Shown: positions 51,293 to 60,310 of the stretch, one piece after another
How positions within the stretch are numbered: the stretch's first letter is position 1
Layout: every line of letters begins with the position of its first letter
Assembly: GCA_020636105.1 (NCBI GenBank)
Contig: JACJYL010000001.1
Location: 496,001-560,000 of the forward strand
Length of the DNA: 64,000 bases
Reading direction: 5' to 3'
Source of the DNA: Lewinellaceae bacterium
Lineage (GTDB): Bacteria; Bacteroidota; Bacteroidia; Chitinophagales; Saprospiraceae
Notes under the pieces: model-generated
The model's database searches: none
Seen by the model: the letters and a program-made list of their open reading frames with translations, nothing else
What the model was told of the DNA's origin: nothing
Translations under genes and position numbers: made by a program

Positions 51293-52019
51293 GGGACATG
51301 TTTTTGAGATAGCAAAGTTATAAAAACAAAGATTCTTCAATAACGATAAGGTGTTTTTCTTTTTGTTATCGAGAAGAAATTTTAACTAACTTACATTTCA
51401 GCCAGCCCTTATTTTTTTCCCTTTATCTGGTACCAGAACCGGGATAACTCTAAGGCCGGATAAAAAATTTATTCATGATTTCAAAAGGCCAGATTTGAGG
51501 TTCAAATGATGATCTGTATAAGTGTTCGCCAAAAGTATTTCAAAAATGCGCCCAAAATTAGGAGTTTGGCGCTTTAAATTTCTAATTCTGAGAATTTATT
51601 TTGTCATCTTTTCAATTTAATTTAGGGAGTGGTAGCATAAATAGGGAATATGGGGACAATTACCACGAATTTGGTGCAGGCCCATTCGGAAAAAATAAAA
51701 CGCAACCTTCTTTCTTTTATCTTTTTTCGCTGGATTTTCTCATTTATTGGCGTGAATATTTTTTTATAACCGCTTTACAACCAACGTATTACTTATTTAA
51801 CATATTGATGTTGTTTTAATATTAAAACATGATATAGAGTAAATTTTTTGCCGGAGACAAAAAGTCATGCATCGCACAGGACACATCGTGTAAATTCAAA
51901 ATGAGGCAGCATTTTTTGAAGCAGGAGAGTTCATTTTTTAACAAAAAAATAAAAGCAGGGAATACGTGATTAATGTTTTCAAGTAATTATCTTCGCCCTA
52001 GTTTAAACACCTACCCGGG
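51293..52019. other. Divergent intergenic region between PorP-like and SGNH genes
   Basis: About 730 bases, AT-rich. I see an 18-bp perfect palindrome at 51812-51829 (TGTTTTAAT / ATTAAAACA), a loose hairpin at 51343-51375 (CGATAA / TTATCG) and a candidate -7 element at 51988-51995. A 72-codon frame at 51601-51819 has an unlikely aromatic-rich translation and is not called. Confidence 0.5.
51988..51995 (+). promoter_or_regulatory. Candidate -7 element of the O-acylation cassette
   Basis: TATCTTCG is one mismatch from TAnnTTTG and lies 24 bases before the start codon at 52020. No convincing -33 element is seen. Confidence 0.35.
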
Positions 52020-53507
52020 ATGCAGAGAGACGCCATGAGAAGTGCTTTTTTTATCATTATATCAGCTGGATTACTCGTCCTTTTATACCCGTTGATGCAT
52101 GAGAAATCATCTTTTCTTTCCGACCATTTTCGTACTTATCATTTTTTGGACAAGTATCTCCCGATAAAACCGATTCCTTTTTCTGATACCATCACTACAG
52201 ATACTATTCCCTTGATTTTGGAAGAGGAACCAGAAGAAGTAAAATATTCAGGCACCCATTTTTTATCTGATTTTTTCAATGATCTGGCACAAAATAACAC
52301 GCAAATAAGAATTGCCTATTATGGTGATTCGGCCATTGAGGGAGATCTCATCAGTCAAACGGTAAGAGACAGTCTTCAAAGGCAATTTGGTGGAAATGGA
52401 GTAGGTTTTGTACCATTGGTTTCACATTTAAACGGTTTCCGAAGGAGTGTAAATCTTCATTTTTCAGACGACTGGGCAATGATCAAAATGAACAAGACGG
52501 CTCCTGAAGGAATTTATTTCGGTTATTTGGGTTCAGCATTCACCTGTAAAAATGTTTTTACTGAAGAAAACAGCATTGGATCAGAAGAACCGGTTTTGAA
52601 TACGGCTGACACAATAAGTCTGGATTCAGATGTCCCGATTGTTATTGATGCTCCTCTTGTGACTCCTGTAGAAAAACCTGCTCACGAAGGGATTTATTCG
52701 GCGAGGTTTTCCGCATCAAAAAGGTTCCCCGGAACCAGTGTTTTCACTACTTCGCGATTGTTTTACAGCGCTCCTTTGAGCGATGAGTCTCCTTATGGAA
52801 AAGTGAAGGTAAAAGTAGGCGAAGACATTAAAGAAATTGACCTTGCCGGAACAGAAATGGTCAATGATGTAAATCTTTATCCCGGAGCCTGCAGAAGGAT
52901 TGAATTAGATTTTGACAGCATTTGTAATCAATTGATCTTTGGGGTCAGTTTTGAAAGCAAGAGGGGAGTGATTCTTGACAATCTGCCCCTGCGCGGTAAT
53001 TCAGGAGTCTGGCTCAACAGGATTCAAACCGATATCATGCAAAGTTTTCAAAAGACATTAGATGTAGATCTGGTCATTTTGCAATTTGGATTGAATGTCC
53101 TCAATACGGAAATGACAGACTATAGTTGGTATGAAACTGAGATGAACCAGGTGATCAGGCATGTAAAAAGGGGATTCCCGGGGGCAAGTATTTTAGTTGT
53201 CGGCCCTGCGGACAAGGCGGTTCGTCTAAACGAAAAAATGCAGACAGACCCAAGCATTAATTTGATAACCAATGTTTTAAGGTCTGTTTCCGAAAAAAAC
53301 GAGGTTGCCTTTTTTAGCTTTTTTGAAGCTATGGGTGGATCAGGGAGTATGGTTAAATGGGTAGAAGAAAGCCATCCGAAACTAGCCAACTCCGATTATA
53401 CACATTTTAATTTTGAAGGCGCAGAAAAAGCAGGAGATTTTTTGTTGGATTTTTTGCTGGGAGCTTTCGATGATTATTTAACCGAACAGCAGCGATCTGA
53501 AAATTAG
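52020..53507 (+). CDS. Membrane-anchored SGNH-hydrolase-like protein 1 of the O-acylation cassette
   Basis: A 495-aa protein with an N-terminal transmembrane helix (AFFIIISAGLLVLLYPLM) that anchors it facing the periplasm. An SGNH/GDSL fold is indicated by YYGDSAIEGD (block I serine), VILQFGLNVLN (block III-like Asn) and SDYTHFNFEGAEKAGDFLL (Asp-x-x-His near the C-terminus). A beta-rich insertion lies between blocks I and III. The gene is 8 bases before a second SGNH gene, which overlaps an MBOAT gene. By analogy with AlgX/AlgJ beside AlgI, it probably transfers or removes acyl groups on an envelope glycan; the substrate is unknown. Confidence 0.72.
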   Translation: MQRDAMRSAFFIIISAGLLVLLYPLMHEKSSFLSDHFRTYHFLDKYLPIKPIPFSDTITTDTIPLILEEEPEEVKYSGTHFLSDFFNDLAQNNTQIRIAYYGDSAIEGDLISQTVRDSLQRQFGGNGVGFVPLVSHLNGFRRSVNLHFSDDWAMIKMNKTAPEGIYFGYLGSAFTCKNVFTEENSIGSEEPVLNTADTISLDSDVPIVIDAPLVTPVEKPAHEGIYSARFSASKRFPGTSVFTTSRLFYSAPLSDESPYGKVKVKVGEDIKEIDLAGTEMVNDVNLYPGACRRIELDFDSICNQLIFGVSFESKRGVILDNLPLRGNSGVWLNRIQTDIMQSFQKTLDVDLVILQFGLNVLNTEMTDYSWYETEMNQVIRHVKRGFPGASILVVGPADKAVRLNEKMQTDPSINLITNVLRSVSEKNEVAFFSFFEAMGGSGSMVKWVEESHPKLANSDYTHFNFEGAEKAGDFLLDFLLGAFDDYLTEQQRSEN

Positions 53508-53515
53508 CGCCAAAA

Positions 53516-54961
53516 ATGAGTAATATCCGAATCCATATTTTTATCTTCATATCTATTCTTACATTTTCCAATGCCCAGGCATCAGGAAAAATACAACAGG
53601 ATTCTATTCCTGTTCCGTATGACCAATTCACATTTTTGAAAGCTGAATCAAATGTAATCACCAACCCGCAATTCCTGGACGCATTTTATGCCAAACTGGC
53701 CGCACTTGAAAGAGGGGAGATCGAGCAGGTTCGTATTGTTCATATTGGAGATTCTCATGTGCAGGCAGATTTCTGGACCGGTCAGCTGCGCAAATTGTTC
53801 CAGGAAAGATTCGGTTATGGTGGGAGAGGGTTGGTATTTCCTTTTACCCTAGCTGAATCTCATAACCCTGCCGACGTTCATACCACTTCAAATGCTACGT
53901 GGGAATATCGCCGTAATATCTACAAAGACGGCCCGCCACTGGGTATTGCCGGAGCGAGCATTGCCACCCAAAATCCTGAATTTTTCATAGAATTGACATT
54001 AGGGGATTCATTGAGTGTGGAGAAATTCAACAAGGTTACCCTTTTCAACAGCAAAGGCCCCACTGTGTTTGATTTCACTCTTGGACAAGGAGATGTTAGC
54101 CAGGTTGATGTAAAAAAAATTCCCACAAAAAGACAATATCATCGGGTTCGCTCCGGGGAAACATTGTCCCATCTTGCAAGTCGTTATGGCTGTAGCGTAA
54201 GTAGTATCAAGCGTTGGAACGGACTTCGTTCCTCTCGCATCAATGTCGGGCAGAAGCTTATCGTAAGTAAACCCATTTATCTGAAAAATCAGGCACCGGA
54301 GTTTAAACGATTTGCATACCTGGCCAATACGGAATATCCTGATTCGATTTTTTCTGCCACCCTTTTTCTCGATGGCCCTGCAAACCAGCTGGTCATTAAG
54401 GGGGAAAGGCAATCCCCGACACAACATGAGATCGTTTTTTACGGGGTTTCCCTTGAAAATACATTAAATCCGGGCATAATCTATCATTCCATTGGGGTAA
54501 ATGGGGCAACTTTTTACCACTATAACAATGCCTCAGGTTTTTTTAATCAGGCCGCAATGTTGGAGGCCGACCTGGTTCTGGTTTCGTTAGGCACCAATGA
54601 GTCCGTGGGCTCCGGACTGACCTCAGAGAATTTTTCCACTGAAGCCAATACATTTTTTAACAATATTCATAAGAAATTCCCTGAAGCCTCTGTTTTAATC
54701 ACCACAAATCCTGCAGTATTGAAAAAGAAACAGGAAAATAATCCTGGCAATGATATCGTCAAAAATGCACTTGCCAAATTAGCAGCGGATCATGGATATG
54801 CCATTTGGGATCTTCAGGAAGTTATGGGCGGCTCCATAAAACCCTGGCAAAATGTTTCATTGGCTCAACAGGATGGAGTGCATTTTACCCGGCAAGGGTA
54901 TGAATTACTGGCGAACCTATTGTTCAATGCAATAATGAGAAATTATGATGCGGGAAATTAA
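53516..54961 (+). CDS. SGNH-hydrolase-like protein 2 with internal LysM domain
   Basis: A 481-aa exported protein (signal peptide ending NAQAS). Block I is VHIGDSHVQADFW near residue 80, block III is VLVSLGTNES, and the C-terminal Asp-x-x-His is in DGVHFTRQGYELLANLL. A LysM module (about 205-250: YHRVRSGETLSHLASRYGCS to INVGQKLIV) is inserted between beta-rich segments in the middle of the protein, not at an end. LysM binds peptidoglycan or other GlcNAc polymers, so the enzyme may be held at the cell wall. It overlaps the MBOAT gene by 17 bases, which indicates coupled expression. An acyltransferase or esterase role on an envelope polysaccharide is inferred. Confidence 0.75.
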   Translation: MSNIRIHIFIFISILTFSNAQASGKIQQDSIPVPYDQFTFLKAESNVITNPQFLDAFYAKLAALERGEIEQVRIVHIGDSHVQADFWTGQLRKLFQERFGYGGRGLVFPFTLAESHNPADVHTTSNATWEYRRNIYKDGPPLGIAGASIATQNPEFFIELTLGDSLSVEKFNKVTLFNSKGPTVFDFTLGQGDVSQVDVKKIPTKRQYHRVRSGETLSHLASRYGCSVSSIKRWNGLRSSRINVGQKLIVSKPIYLKNQAPEFKRFAYLANTEYPDSIFSATLFLDGPANQLVIKGERQSPTQHEIVFYGVSLENTLNPGIIYHSIGVNGATFYHYNNASGFFNQAAMLEADLVLVSLGTNESVGSGLTSENFSTEANTFFNNIHKKFPEASVLITTNPAVLKKKQENNPGNDIVKNALAKLAADHGYAIWDLQEVMGGSIKPWQNVSLAQQDGVHFTRQGYELLANLLFNAIMRNYDAGN

Positions 54962-56672
54962 CTGGCAAGCCATATGGTCCCTACTGGATTATAAGCCGAC
55001 TAGTCCTTTGCTTTTTAATTCTGCTGATTTTTTCCTGTTGTTCTCCGCTTTTTTCGCGGTTTACCTTCTGCTCAGAAGCAAAACAAACCTGCGTATTGTT
55101 TTTACCCTTGCTTTTTCTCTATATTTCTATTATTTATCCAGTGGATTTTTCTTCTTTTTGCTCATTTTTTCCACCCTCGCCGATTTTGTTTTAGGACACT
55201 TCATCTATAATGCCCGGTCTACAACGGGCAGCAAATTTTTTCTTGGGCTAAGCATCGCCATTAATCTGGGCTTACTGGGCTATTTTAAATACACTAATTT
55301 TCTGATCGACCTGACCAATGGTATTACCGGATTAGACCTTTCCTTTAAAAAAATTTTCCTTCCGGTTGGTATATCCTTTTATACCTTCCAGACCATGAGT
55401 TACAGTATTGATGTTTATCGAAAAAAACTCGTGCCACTCACCAATTATGTCAACGACCTGAAAAGTCTGTTTCAACGGCTGAATGATTTCGCATTTTTTG
55501 TCAGTTTCTTTCCTCAACTTGTGGCGGGACCAATCGTCAGGGCAGCGGATTTTATTCCCCAGATCAGGAAAACCCCTACTTTAAATAAGCAGCAATTGGG
55601 ACAGGCACTGCTGCTTATTTCAGGAGGATTATTTAAGAAAGCAGTCATTTCTGATTATATCAGCGTTAATTTTGTGGACCGTGTTTTTGAGGCTCCTGCT
55701 TTGTATTCAGGTTTTGAAAACCTCATGGCCGTTTATGGGTATGCTATCCAGATATACTGCGATTTTTCAGGATATTCGGATATGGCCATCGGGTTGGCCC
55801 TGATTTTGGGTTTCCATCTCCCTGAAAACTTCCGAAAACCGTACCAAGCGCATTCCATTCGAAATTTTTGGCAACGTTGGCATATTTCCTTATCGACGTG
55901 GCTCCGGGATTATTTATACATAGGTCTGGGCGGAAACAGGAAGGGCAAATGGCGCACTTATGGCAACCTTATGATCACCATGTTATTGGGGGGCCTTTGG
56001 CATGGTGCTGGCTGGGTATTCGTTGTTTGGGGAGGATTACATGGTTTTGCGCTAGCCGCCGACCGGCTCATGGAGGGAGCGAAAAAGGGTTTTTCGAATC
56101 CGGCTGTCCGGGCTTTACTGATTTTACTGGCCGTCCATATTATGGGTGAATGTGTAATTTTGGCAAAATTTTACGGCAAGGAGCCCGAAGTTTTCAGGTC
56201 GCTCACCCAGGGCAATTTAACCCTGGCCATCCTTTGGCTATTCATTTTTGGCTTGTTTCATGGACTTTCATTGTTGGGAAAACAACCGGAGTTTCGGCTG
56301 CGTTTTCAAAAAGTGGCCGCAAGGATTTTTGTTTTTCATTTTGTGGCACTGGCCTGGATTTTTTTCAGATCCGGCGCTTTAAACAATCCTCTGTCCCCCC
56401 TGGAAACCACCAGTCAGGTTCTCGGCCAGATACTGGCTTCTTTTGACCCTGGATTGATCCGGGATATTTCCAGGGGATATGCGATGGTGTTCAGTTTTAT
56501 CATGCTGGGATTTATCCTGCATTTTCTTCCCGAACGCCTTGATAAAAAGGTCTTAAGCTTTTATGAACGAGCTCCAGTGGTATTACACATCATTACTCTT
56601 ACAATCATGATTTGGGCCGCCATCCAGGCAGCCGGTTCAGAAGTGGTTCCTTTTATATATTTTCAATTCTAG
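54945..56672 (+). CDS. MBOAT family membrane O-acyltransferase (AlgI/DltB-like)
   Basis: A 575-aa polytopic inner-membrane protein with about 12 helices. MBOAT hallmarks are RNFWQRWHISLSTWLRDYLYIGLGGNRKG and the catalytic histidine segment GGLWHGAGWVFVVWGGLHGF (His353 and His366). FLPVGISFYTFQTMSYSIDVYRK is typical of the AlgI-like group. It moves an acyl group, usually acetyl, across the membrane for transfer to an exported glycan. The two upstream SGNH genes complete a cassette like that of alginate or cell-wall O-acetylation. The target glycan is unknown. Confidence 0.93.
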   Translation: MMREINWQAIWSLLDYKPTSPLLFNSADFFLLFSAFFAVYLLLRSKTNLRIVFTLAFSLYFYYLSSGFFFFLLIFSTLADFVLGHFIYNARSTTGSKFFLGLSIAINLGLLGYFKYTNFLIDLTNGITGLDLSFKKIFLPVGISFYTFQTMSYSIDVYRKKLVPLTNYVNDLKSLFQRLNDFAFFVSFFPQLVAGPIVRAADFIPQIRKTPTLNKQQLGQALLLISGGLFKKAVISDYISVNFVDRVFEAPALYSGFENLMAVYGYAIQIYCDFSGYSDMAIGLALILGFHLPENFRKPYQAHSIRNFWQRWHISLSTWLRDYLYIGLGGNRKGKWRTYGNLMITMLLGGLWHGAGWVFVVWGGLHGFALAADRLMEGAKKGFSNPAVRALLILLAVHIMGECVILAKFYGKEPEVFRSLTQGNLTLAILWLFIFGLFHGLSLLGKQPEFRLRFQKVAARIFVFHFVALAWIFFRSGALNNPLSPLETTSQVLGQILASFDPGLIRDISRGYAMVFSFIMLGFILHFLPERLDKKVLSFYERAPVVLHIITLTIMIWAAIQAAGSEVVPFIYFQF

Positions 56673-56757
56673 GGATATCAAATGAAAATAAAAAATATCT
56701 GACAGGAAGTTACCTTTAAGACAACCTAATTGCACTTTTTTTCGTTTCAAGGTTAAT

Positions 56758-57432
56758 ATGAGAAGGAAAATAATAAAAGGAAAAATCTTCCTAAAAAGAT
56801 TGCAAAAATTTTTTGTCACAACCGTCATCGGGGGCATTTTCGTATTGCTTCCTTTTGGCTTATTGGTTTGGATCGTCAAGATTTTTTTTAAAGCCATAAG
56901 CAATTTAATATCTCCTTTAACTCAAATATTTAAATTTCCTCCAACCATTCACCTTTGGGTAGTGGATCTGGTTGCTTTTGGCCTCGTGATTGGTTTGTTT
57001 TTTTTCATCGGTTTATTTGTCAGAACAACCTTTGGGCATCGACTTTTTAATTTTGTTGAAGAAAATTGGCTGAGGAAATTACCTATCTATGGAACACTCC
57101 GGGATGCTATCTCTACTTTTACCACACGTGACAAAACCCCTTTCAGGCAGGTAGTTTTAGTGGATGTATTCAGCAATCCGACCCGCATGACGGGGTTTGT
57201 TACAGATGAACTAGAGTCGAGCGGATATGTGACAGTCTTTGTTCCCACCGGGCCGAATCCTACTAATGGTTTTATCTTCCATGTAAAAAAAGACCAATTG
57301 GAATACCTGGATATCAAACCAGAGGATGCCATGCGCACCATTATAGGGGTAGGAGTGGGGTCAGATATTTTATTTGAACCCGGGGCAAAGAAGGATTCAG
57401 AACCTAAGGCCAAGGAGCTAATACAAAATTGA
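56758..57432 (+). CDS. DUF502 family membrane protein
   Basis: A 224-aa inner-membrane protein. Two transmembrane helices are evident (GGIFVLLPFGLLVWIVKIFF and LVAFGLVIGLFFFIGLFV), followed by a soluble domain with the family pattern PIYGTLRDAISTF, FRQVVLVDVFSNP, TGFVTDE, VFVPTGPNPTNGF and a final GVGSD segment. DUF502 proteins occur in many bacteria and plants, and their function in bacteria is not established. The gene stands alone, between the MBOAT cassette and the convergent RlpA gene. Confidence 0.88.
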   Translation: MRRKIIKGKIFLKRLQKFFVTTVIGGIFVLLPFGLLVWIVKIFFKAISNLISPLTQIFKFPPTIHLWVVDLVAFGLVIGLFFFIGLFVRTTFGHRLFNFVEENWLRKLPIYGTLRDAISTFTTRDKTPFRQVVLVDVFSNPTRMTGFVTDELESSGYVTVFVPTGPNPTNGFIFHVKKDQLEYLDIKPEDAMRTIIGVGVGSDILFEPGAKKDSEPKAKELIQN

Positions 57433-57520
57433 TCCGTTTAAACAAAAAACATGAGACATCCCGGCATTTCAAAAACTGCCTAAACTAGATATTCTATGAT
57501 TGTTTGAAGTGTTTTTTAAA

Positions 57521-57560
57521 TGTAAAACCTTGCCCGCAGACGCAGGAAGGCAGGTTTTGC
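57521..57560. repeat. Small dispersed palindromic element, copy 2
   Basis: Arms AAAACC-t-TGCC (57524-57534) and GGCAGGTTTT (57549-57558) form a hairpin with one bulged base. It resembles the element at 7657-7697. It lies between the convergent DUF502 and RlpA genes. Confidence 0.5.
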
Positions 57561-57572
57561 AGTTTAACTCTT

Positions 57573-57622
57573 TACATAAAAGAAAAATCCCGAATTTCAT
57601 CTAATCAGATAAAATTCGGGAT
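57573..57622 (-). terminator. Terminator of the RlpA-SPOR gene
   Basis: An 11-bp perfect stem (ATCCCGAATTT / AAATTCGGGAT) with a loop of about 24 bases, which can pair further inside. On the minus strand it is followed by a T-run (plus-strand A-run 57573-57577). It begins 33 bases past the stop codon. Confidence 0.82.
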
Positions 57623-57654
57623 GAGTTATGTTTTAGGTAAACCTGCAATAGTTA

Positions 57655-58860
57655 TTATTCAGTCAATTTCACTACGAACCCATTCATTTTGTGTTTTTTC
57701 TTCAGGCTGGCCTGGTAAACTTTTGCCGACGCTTCATCCGCCATTGGGCCGAGGATCACTTTACATCCATCCGCTTCGACTTTTACCAACACGTCCTTGA
57801 ACCACTTTGCTTTTAAAATATCTACCTGTCTTAATGCGGCGTCAAAACTTTCAAGAGAAGCCACCTGTACTCCATAATCCCCGGGAGTAGGAGATTCCAG
57901 GATAACACTTTTTGCAGAAGCTACTGTTGGTTCACCGCTTTTTACGGTGGTGGTTGATTCAACAGGCAAATCAACTACAAAACCTTTCATCTTATATTTT
58001 TTGGCAAGACTTTCCTGGTAGGCTTTAGCGGAATCCTCTCCGTCGAAAGGCCCCAACATTACTTTATAGGAAATGCCTTCCCCCTTAGCTTCAGTCAGGA
58101 GAATTAATTTATCAAAAGACTTTTCCTTGAGCAAAGTCAACTGCCTCATAGCATTTTCATACTCGCTAAAGGAAGCCACCTGAACCCCGTATTGTTGTAC
58201 AGATCCGGGTAAAGAAACCTGGTACACTCCCTTTTCAACAGCTTTTTGAACAATAGCTGTTTCTGTGATCAGCAAAAACCCAAAAGTCTCGGCAGCCTGA
58301 GGATCTTTGGTCGTTTTAACCTCTGCTTTGGCTTCCGTTTTGGCTACAATTGCAGTTGCTTTTTCTTTTACAGGATCTTGAGTTGACTTCGGCTCAGATT
58401 TTGCATCGAATTCATCAGGACGAACCGTTTCAGTCACTATTTTTGTGGTAACCGCCTTGGCATCGGAAGTATTGACGGTGTTTTCGTCATTGGTCGTTTC
58501 ACTACCGACTACTTCAACTTTAACCTCAGCAACTCCATCCTGAATCAGGCCTATTTTTTCAGCTGCTGCATAAGACAAATCAACGACCCTGCCTTTGACA
58601 AACGGTCCTTTGTCAATCACTTTTACGACAACCGACTTTTTGTTATCGATCCTGGTGACCTTCAACTTGGTGCCGTATTTATGCCTTTTGTGGGCACAGG
58701 TAAATTCGTTCCGGTCATAAGTGTCTCCGTAGGAGGTTTTACTCCCCTGAAACTTATCACCGTAATAGGAGGCAAGTCCCAATTCTTCCGATTGAGCAAA
58801 ACTGCTAAAAGTGATCATCGAAAAAAGGACTACTAACGAAAAACTCAATATTTTATTCAT
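57655..58860 (-). CDS. rlpA: RlpA-like septal ring lytic transglycosylase with two SPOR domains
   Basis: A 401-aa exported protein. After the signal peptide (ending SFAQ) there is a double-psi beta-barrel (about 27-118: GLASYYGDKFQG, EFTCAHKRHKYGTKLKV, VVVKVIDKGPFVKGRVVDLS), the RlpA fold that cleaves glycan strands lacking stem peptides; the Asp in IDKGP matches the catalytic region. A lysine- and threonine-rich linker follows, then two SPOR domains (about 225-300 and 325-401, each YGVQVASxxxxxxAxRQ...KVxLGP...GFVV) that bind such denuded peptidoglycan. Two SPOR copies is more than the usual one. It acts at the cell wall, probably at division sites. Confidence 0.88.
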   Translation of the reverse strand: MNKILSFSLVVLFSMITFSSFAQSEELGLASYYGDKFQGSKTSYGDTYDRNEFTCAHKRHKYGTKLKVTRIDNKKSVVVKVIDKGPFVKGRVVDLSYAAAEKIGLIQDGVAEVKVEVVGSETTNDENTVNTSDAKAVTTKIVTETVRPDEFDAKSEPKSTQDPVKEKATAIVAKTEAKAEVKTTKDPQAAETFGFLLITETAIVQKAVEKGVYQVSLPGSVQQYGVQVASFSEYENAMRQLTLLKEKSFDKLILLTEAKGEGISYKVMLGPFDGEDSAKAYQESLAKKYKMKGFVVDLPVESTTTVKSGEPTVASAKSVILESPTPGDYGVQVASLESFDAALRQVDILKAKWFKDVLVKVEADGCKVILGPMADEASAKVYQASLKKKHKMNGFVVKLTE

Positions 58861-59187
58861 GTTAGGTTAAATTTTTGCAGCAATTGAAAACATAAATCAG
58901 ATAATTTACCAATTTTTTTGGCATGAATCTTCAGTTGTTTTTTCTACTGCATTAATTTTAGAGTATGCGAATGAACAGAAAATTGCATCATTTTGAGTAG
59001 AAAAAAAAATCTATTCTCAAAAAAGTACAATAACCTAACGTCAAAGATATCCATAATATTTAATTAGCACAATGATTTTACAAAAACTGTTTAGAGGTAA
59101 ATGCGTTTACTTTTGTGCAGCTTTATTTTCAGGGAACTAACCTTAACAAGTTTTAGTTTTCTTAATTTTGCCTTGAAAAATATTTTT
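58861..59187. other. Divergent intergenic region between rlpA and mnmA with a long inverted repeat
   Basis: Perfect 11-base arms TTTTTTCTACT (58938-58948) and AGTAGAAAAAA (58996-59006) enclose further pairing (AATTTT / AAAATT), so a long bulged hairpin can form. Two TAnnTTTG matches follow, at 59108-59115 and 59163-59170. No gene is seen. Confidence 0.55.
59163..59170 (+). promoter_or_regulatory. Candidate -7 promoter element of mnmA
   Basis: TAATTTTG matches TAnnTTTG and ends 17 bases before the ATG at 59188. A second match (TACTTTTG, 59108-59115) lies further upstream. Both lie inside the longer open frame that begins at 59101, which argues for the start at 59188. Confidence 0.5.
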
Positions 59188-60285
59188 ATGAGTAAACACG
59201 GGAAAGTTTTGGTGGCCATGAGTGGCGGAATTGATAGCACGGTCACGGCAATGTTGTTGCATGAAGAAGGTTATGAAGTGGTGGGCATCACGATGAAAAC
59301 CTGGGATTATGCCAATTCAGGGGGGACGAAAAAAGAAACGGGTTGCTGTAGTCTTGATTCCATCAATGATGCAAGGGAAGTTGCTGTAAATATGGGCTTC
59401 CACCATTTTATCATTGACATACGAGACGAATTCGGCAACTACGTGATTGATAATTTTATCGAGGAATATATGGCGGGCCGCACCCCGAATCCTTGTGTTC
59501 TCTGCAATACACATATCAAGTGGACCGCCTTGCTAAAAAGAGCCGACGCACTTGACTGTGAATATATTGCCACAGGACATTATGCCAGGATCAATGAGTT
59601 GAATGGACGGAAATATATTTCCAAGGCCAAAGACCTTAACAAAGACCAGTCTTATGTTTTGTGGGGTCTTGATCAGGGATGTCTTCATCGGAGTAAATTT
59701 CCCCTGGGCGGCATGACCAAACCTGAAGTACGTCAATTAGCTGCAGATCTTGGGTATCAGGAGCTTTCCCAAAAACCGGAAAGTTTCGAAATTTGTTTTG
59801 TTCCTGATAATGATTACCGCTCCTTTTTAACCAGGAATGTGGATGGCCTTGAAGAAAAAGTGGCAGGCGGAGTGTTTGTCAATACCCAGGGGGAAGTATT
59901 GGGCACACACAGGGGGTATCCGTTTTTTACGGTAGGTCAGAGAAAAGGGCTTGGCATTGCCATGGGAAAACCCGTGTACGTTACGGAAATAAGGCCTGAA
60001 ACCAATACCGTTGTTTTGGGAGATATGGATGATCTCATCCGCAATGGCATGCGTGTTTACAAACTCAATCATATGAAATACCCGCAAATTCCTGACGGCA
60101 TAGAAGTCGTTTCCAGGATTCGTCACGGAAACGAAGGCACCCTTAGCCGGCTGAATGTGGATGGTGATGAACTGGGAGTTGAATTTTATGCGAATGTAAG
60201 AGGAGTGGCTCCCGGACAGTCTGCTGTTTTTTATGAAGGGGATGATGTGGTAGGCGGCGGAATCATACGAACGAGTATCATGTAA
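59188..60285 (+). CDS. mnmA: tRNA-specific 2-thiouridylase (MnmA)
   Basis: A 365-aa cytoplasmic enzyme that thiolates U34 in tRNAs for Glu, Gln and Lys using ATP and a persulfide donor. The PP-loop MSGGIDSTV is at residues 11-19. The two catalytic cysteines are Cys106 in NPCVLCN and Cys203 in FEICFVPDND, with the same 97-residue spacing as in the E. coli enzyme. GHYARI, DQSYVLWGLDQ and FFTVGQRKGLGI are also family motifs. The ATG at 59188 gives the normal family length; the 29-residue upstream extension overlaps promoter-like sequence and is rejected. Confidence 0.96.
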   Translation: MSKHGKVLVAMSGGIDSTVTAMLLHEEGYEVVGITMKTWDYANSGGTKKETGCCSLDSINDAREVAVNMGFHHFIIDIRDEFGNYVIDNFIEEYMAGRTPNPCVLCNTHIKWTALLKRADALDCEYIATGHYARINELNGRKYISKAKDLNKDQSYVLWGLDQGCLHRSKFPLGGMTKPEVRQLAADLGYQELSQKPESFEICFVPDNDYRSFLTRNVDGLEEKVAGGVFVNTQGEVLGTHRGYPFFTVGQRKGLGIAMGKPVYVTEIRPETNTVVLGDMDDLIRNGMRVYKLNHMKYPQIPDGIEVVSRIRHGNEGTLSRLNVDGDELGVEFYANVRGVAPGQSAVFYEGDDVVGGGIIRTSIM

Positions 60286-60310
60286 TTAGTTCCATCCAAA
60301 ATTTCCTGAA

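Noticed and set aside
51601..51819. Possible 72-aa gene between the PorP-like and SGNH genes
   Set aside because: It starts at a TTG-type codon, is aromatic-rich without pattern, and lies in an AT-rich promoter-like region.
59101..59187. 29-residue N-terminal extension of MnmA
   Set aside because: It contains two -7-like promoter elements and would push the PP-loop too far from the N-terminus for the family.
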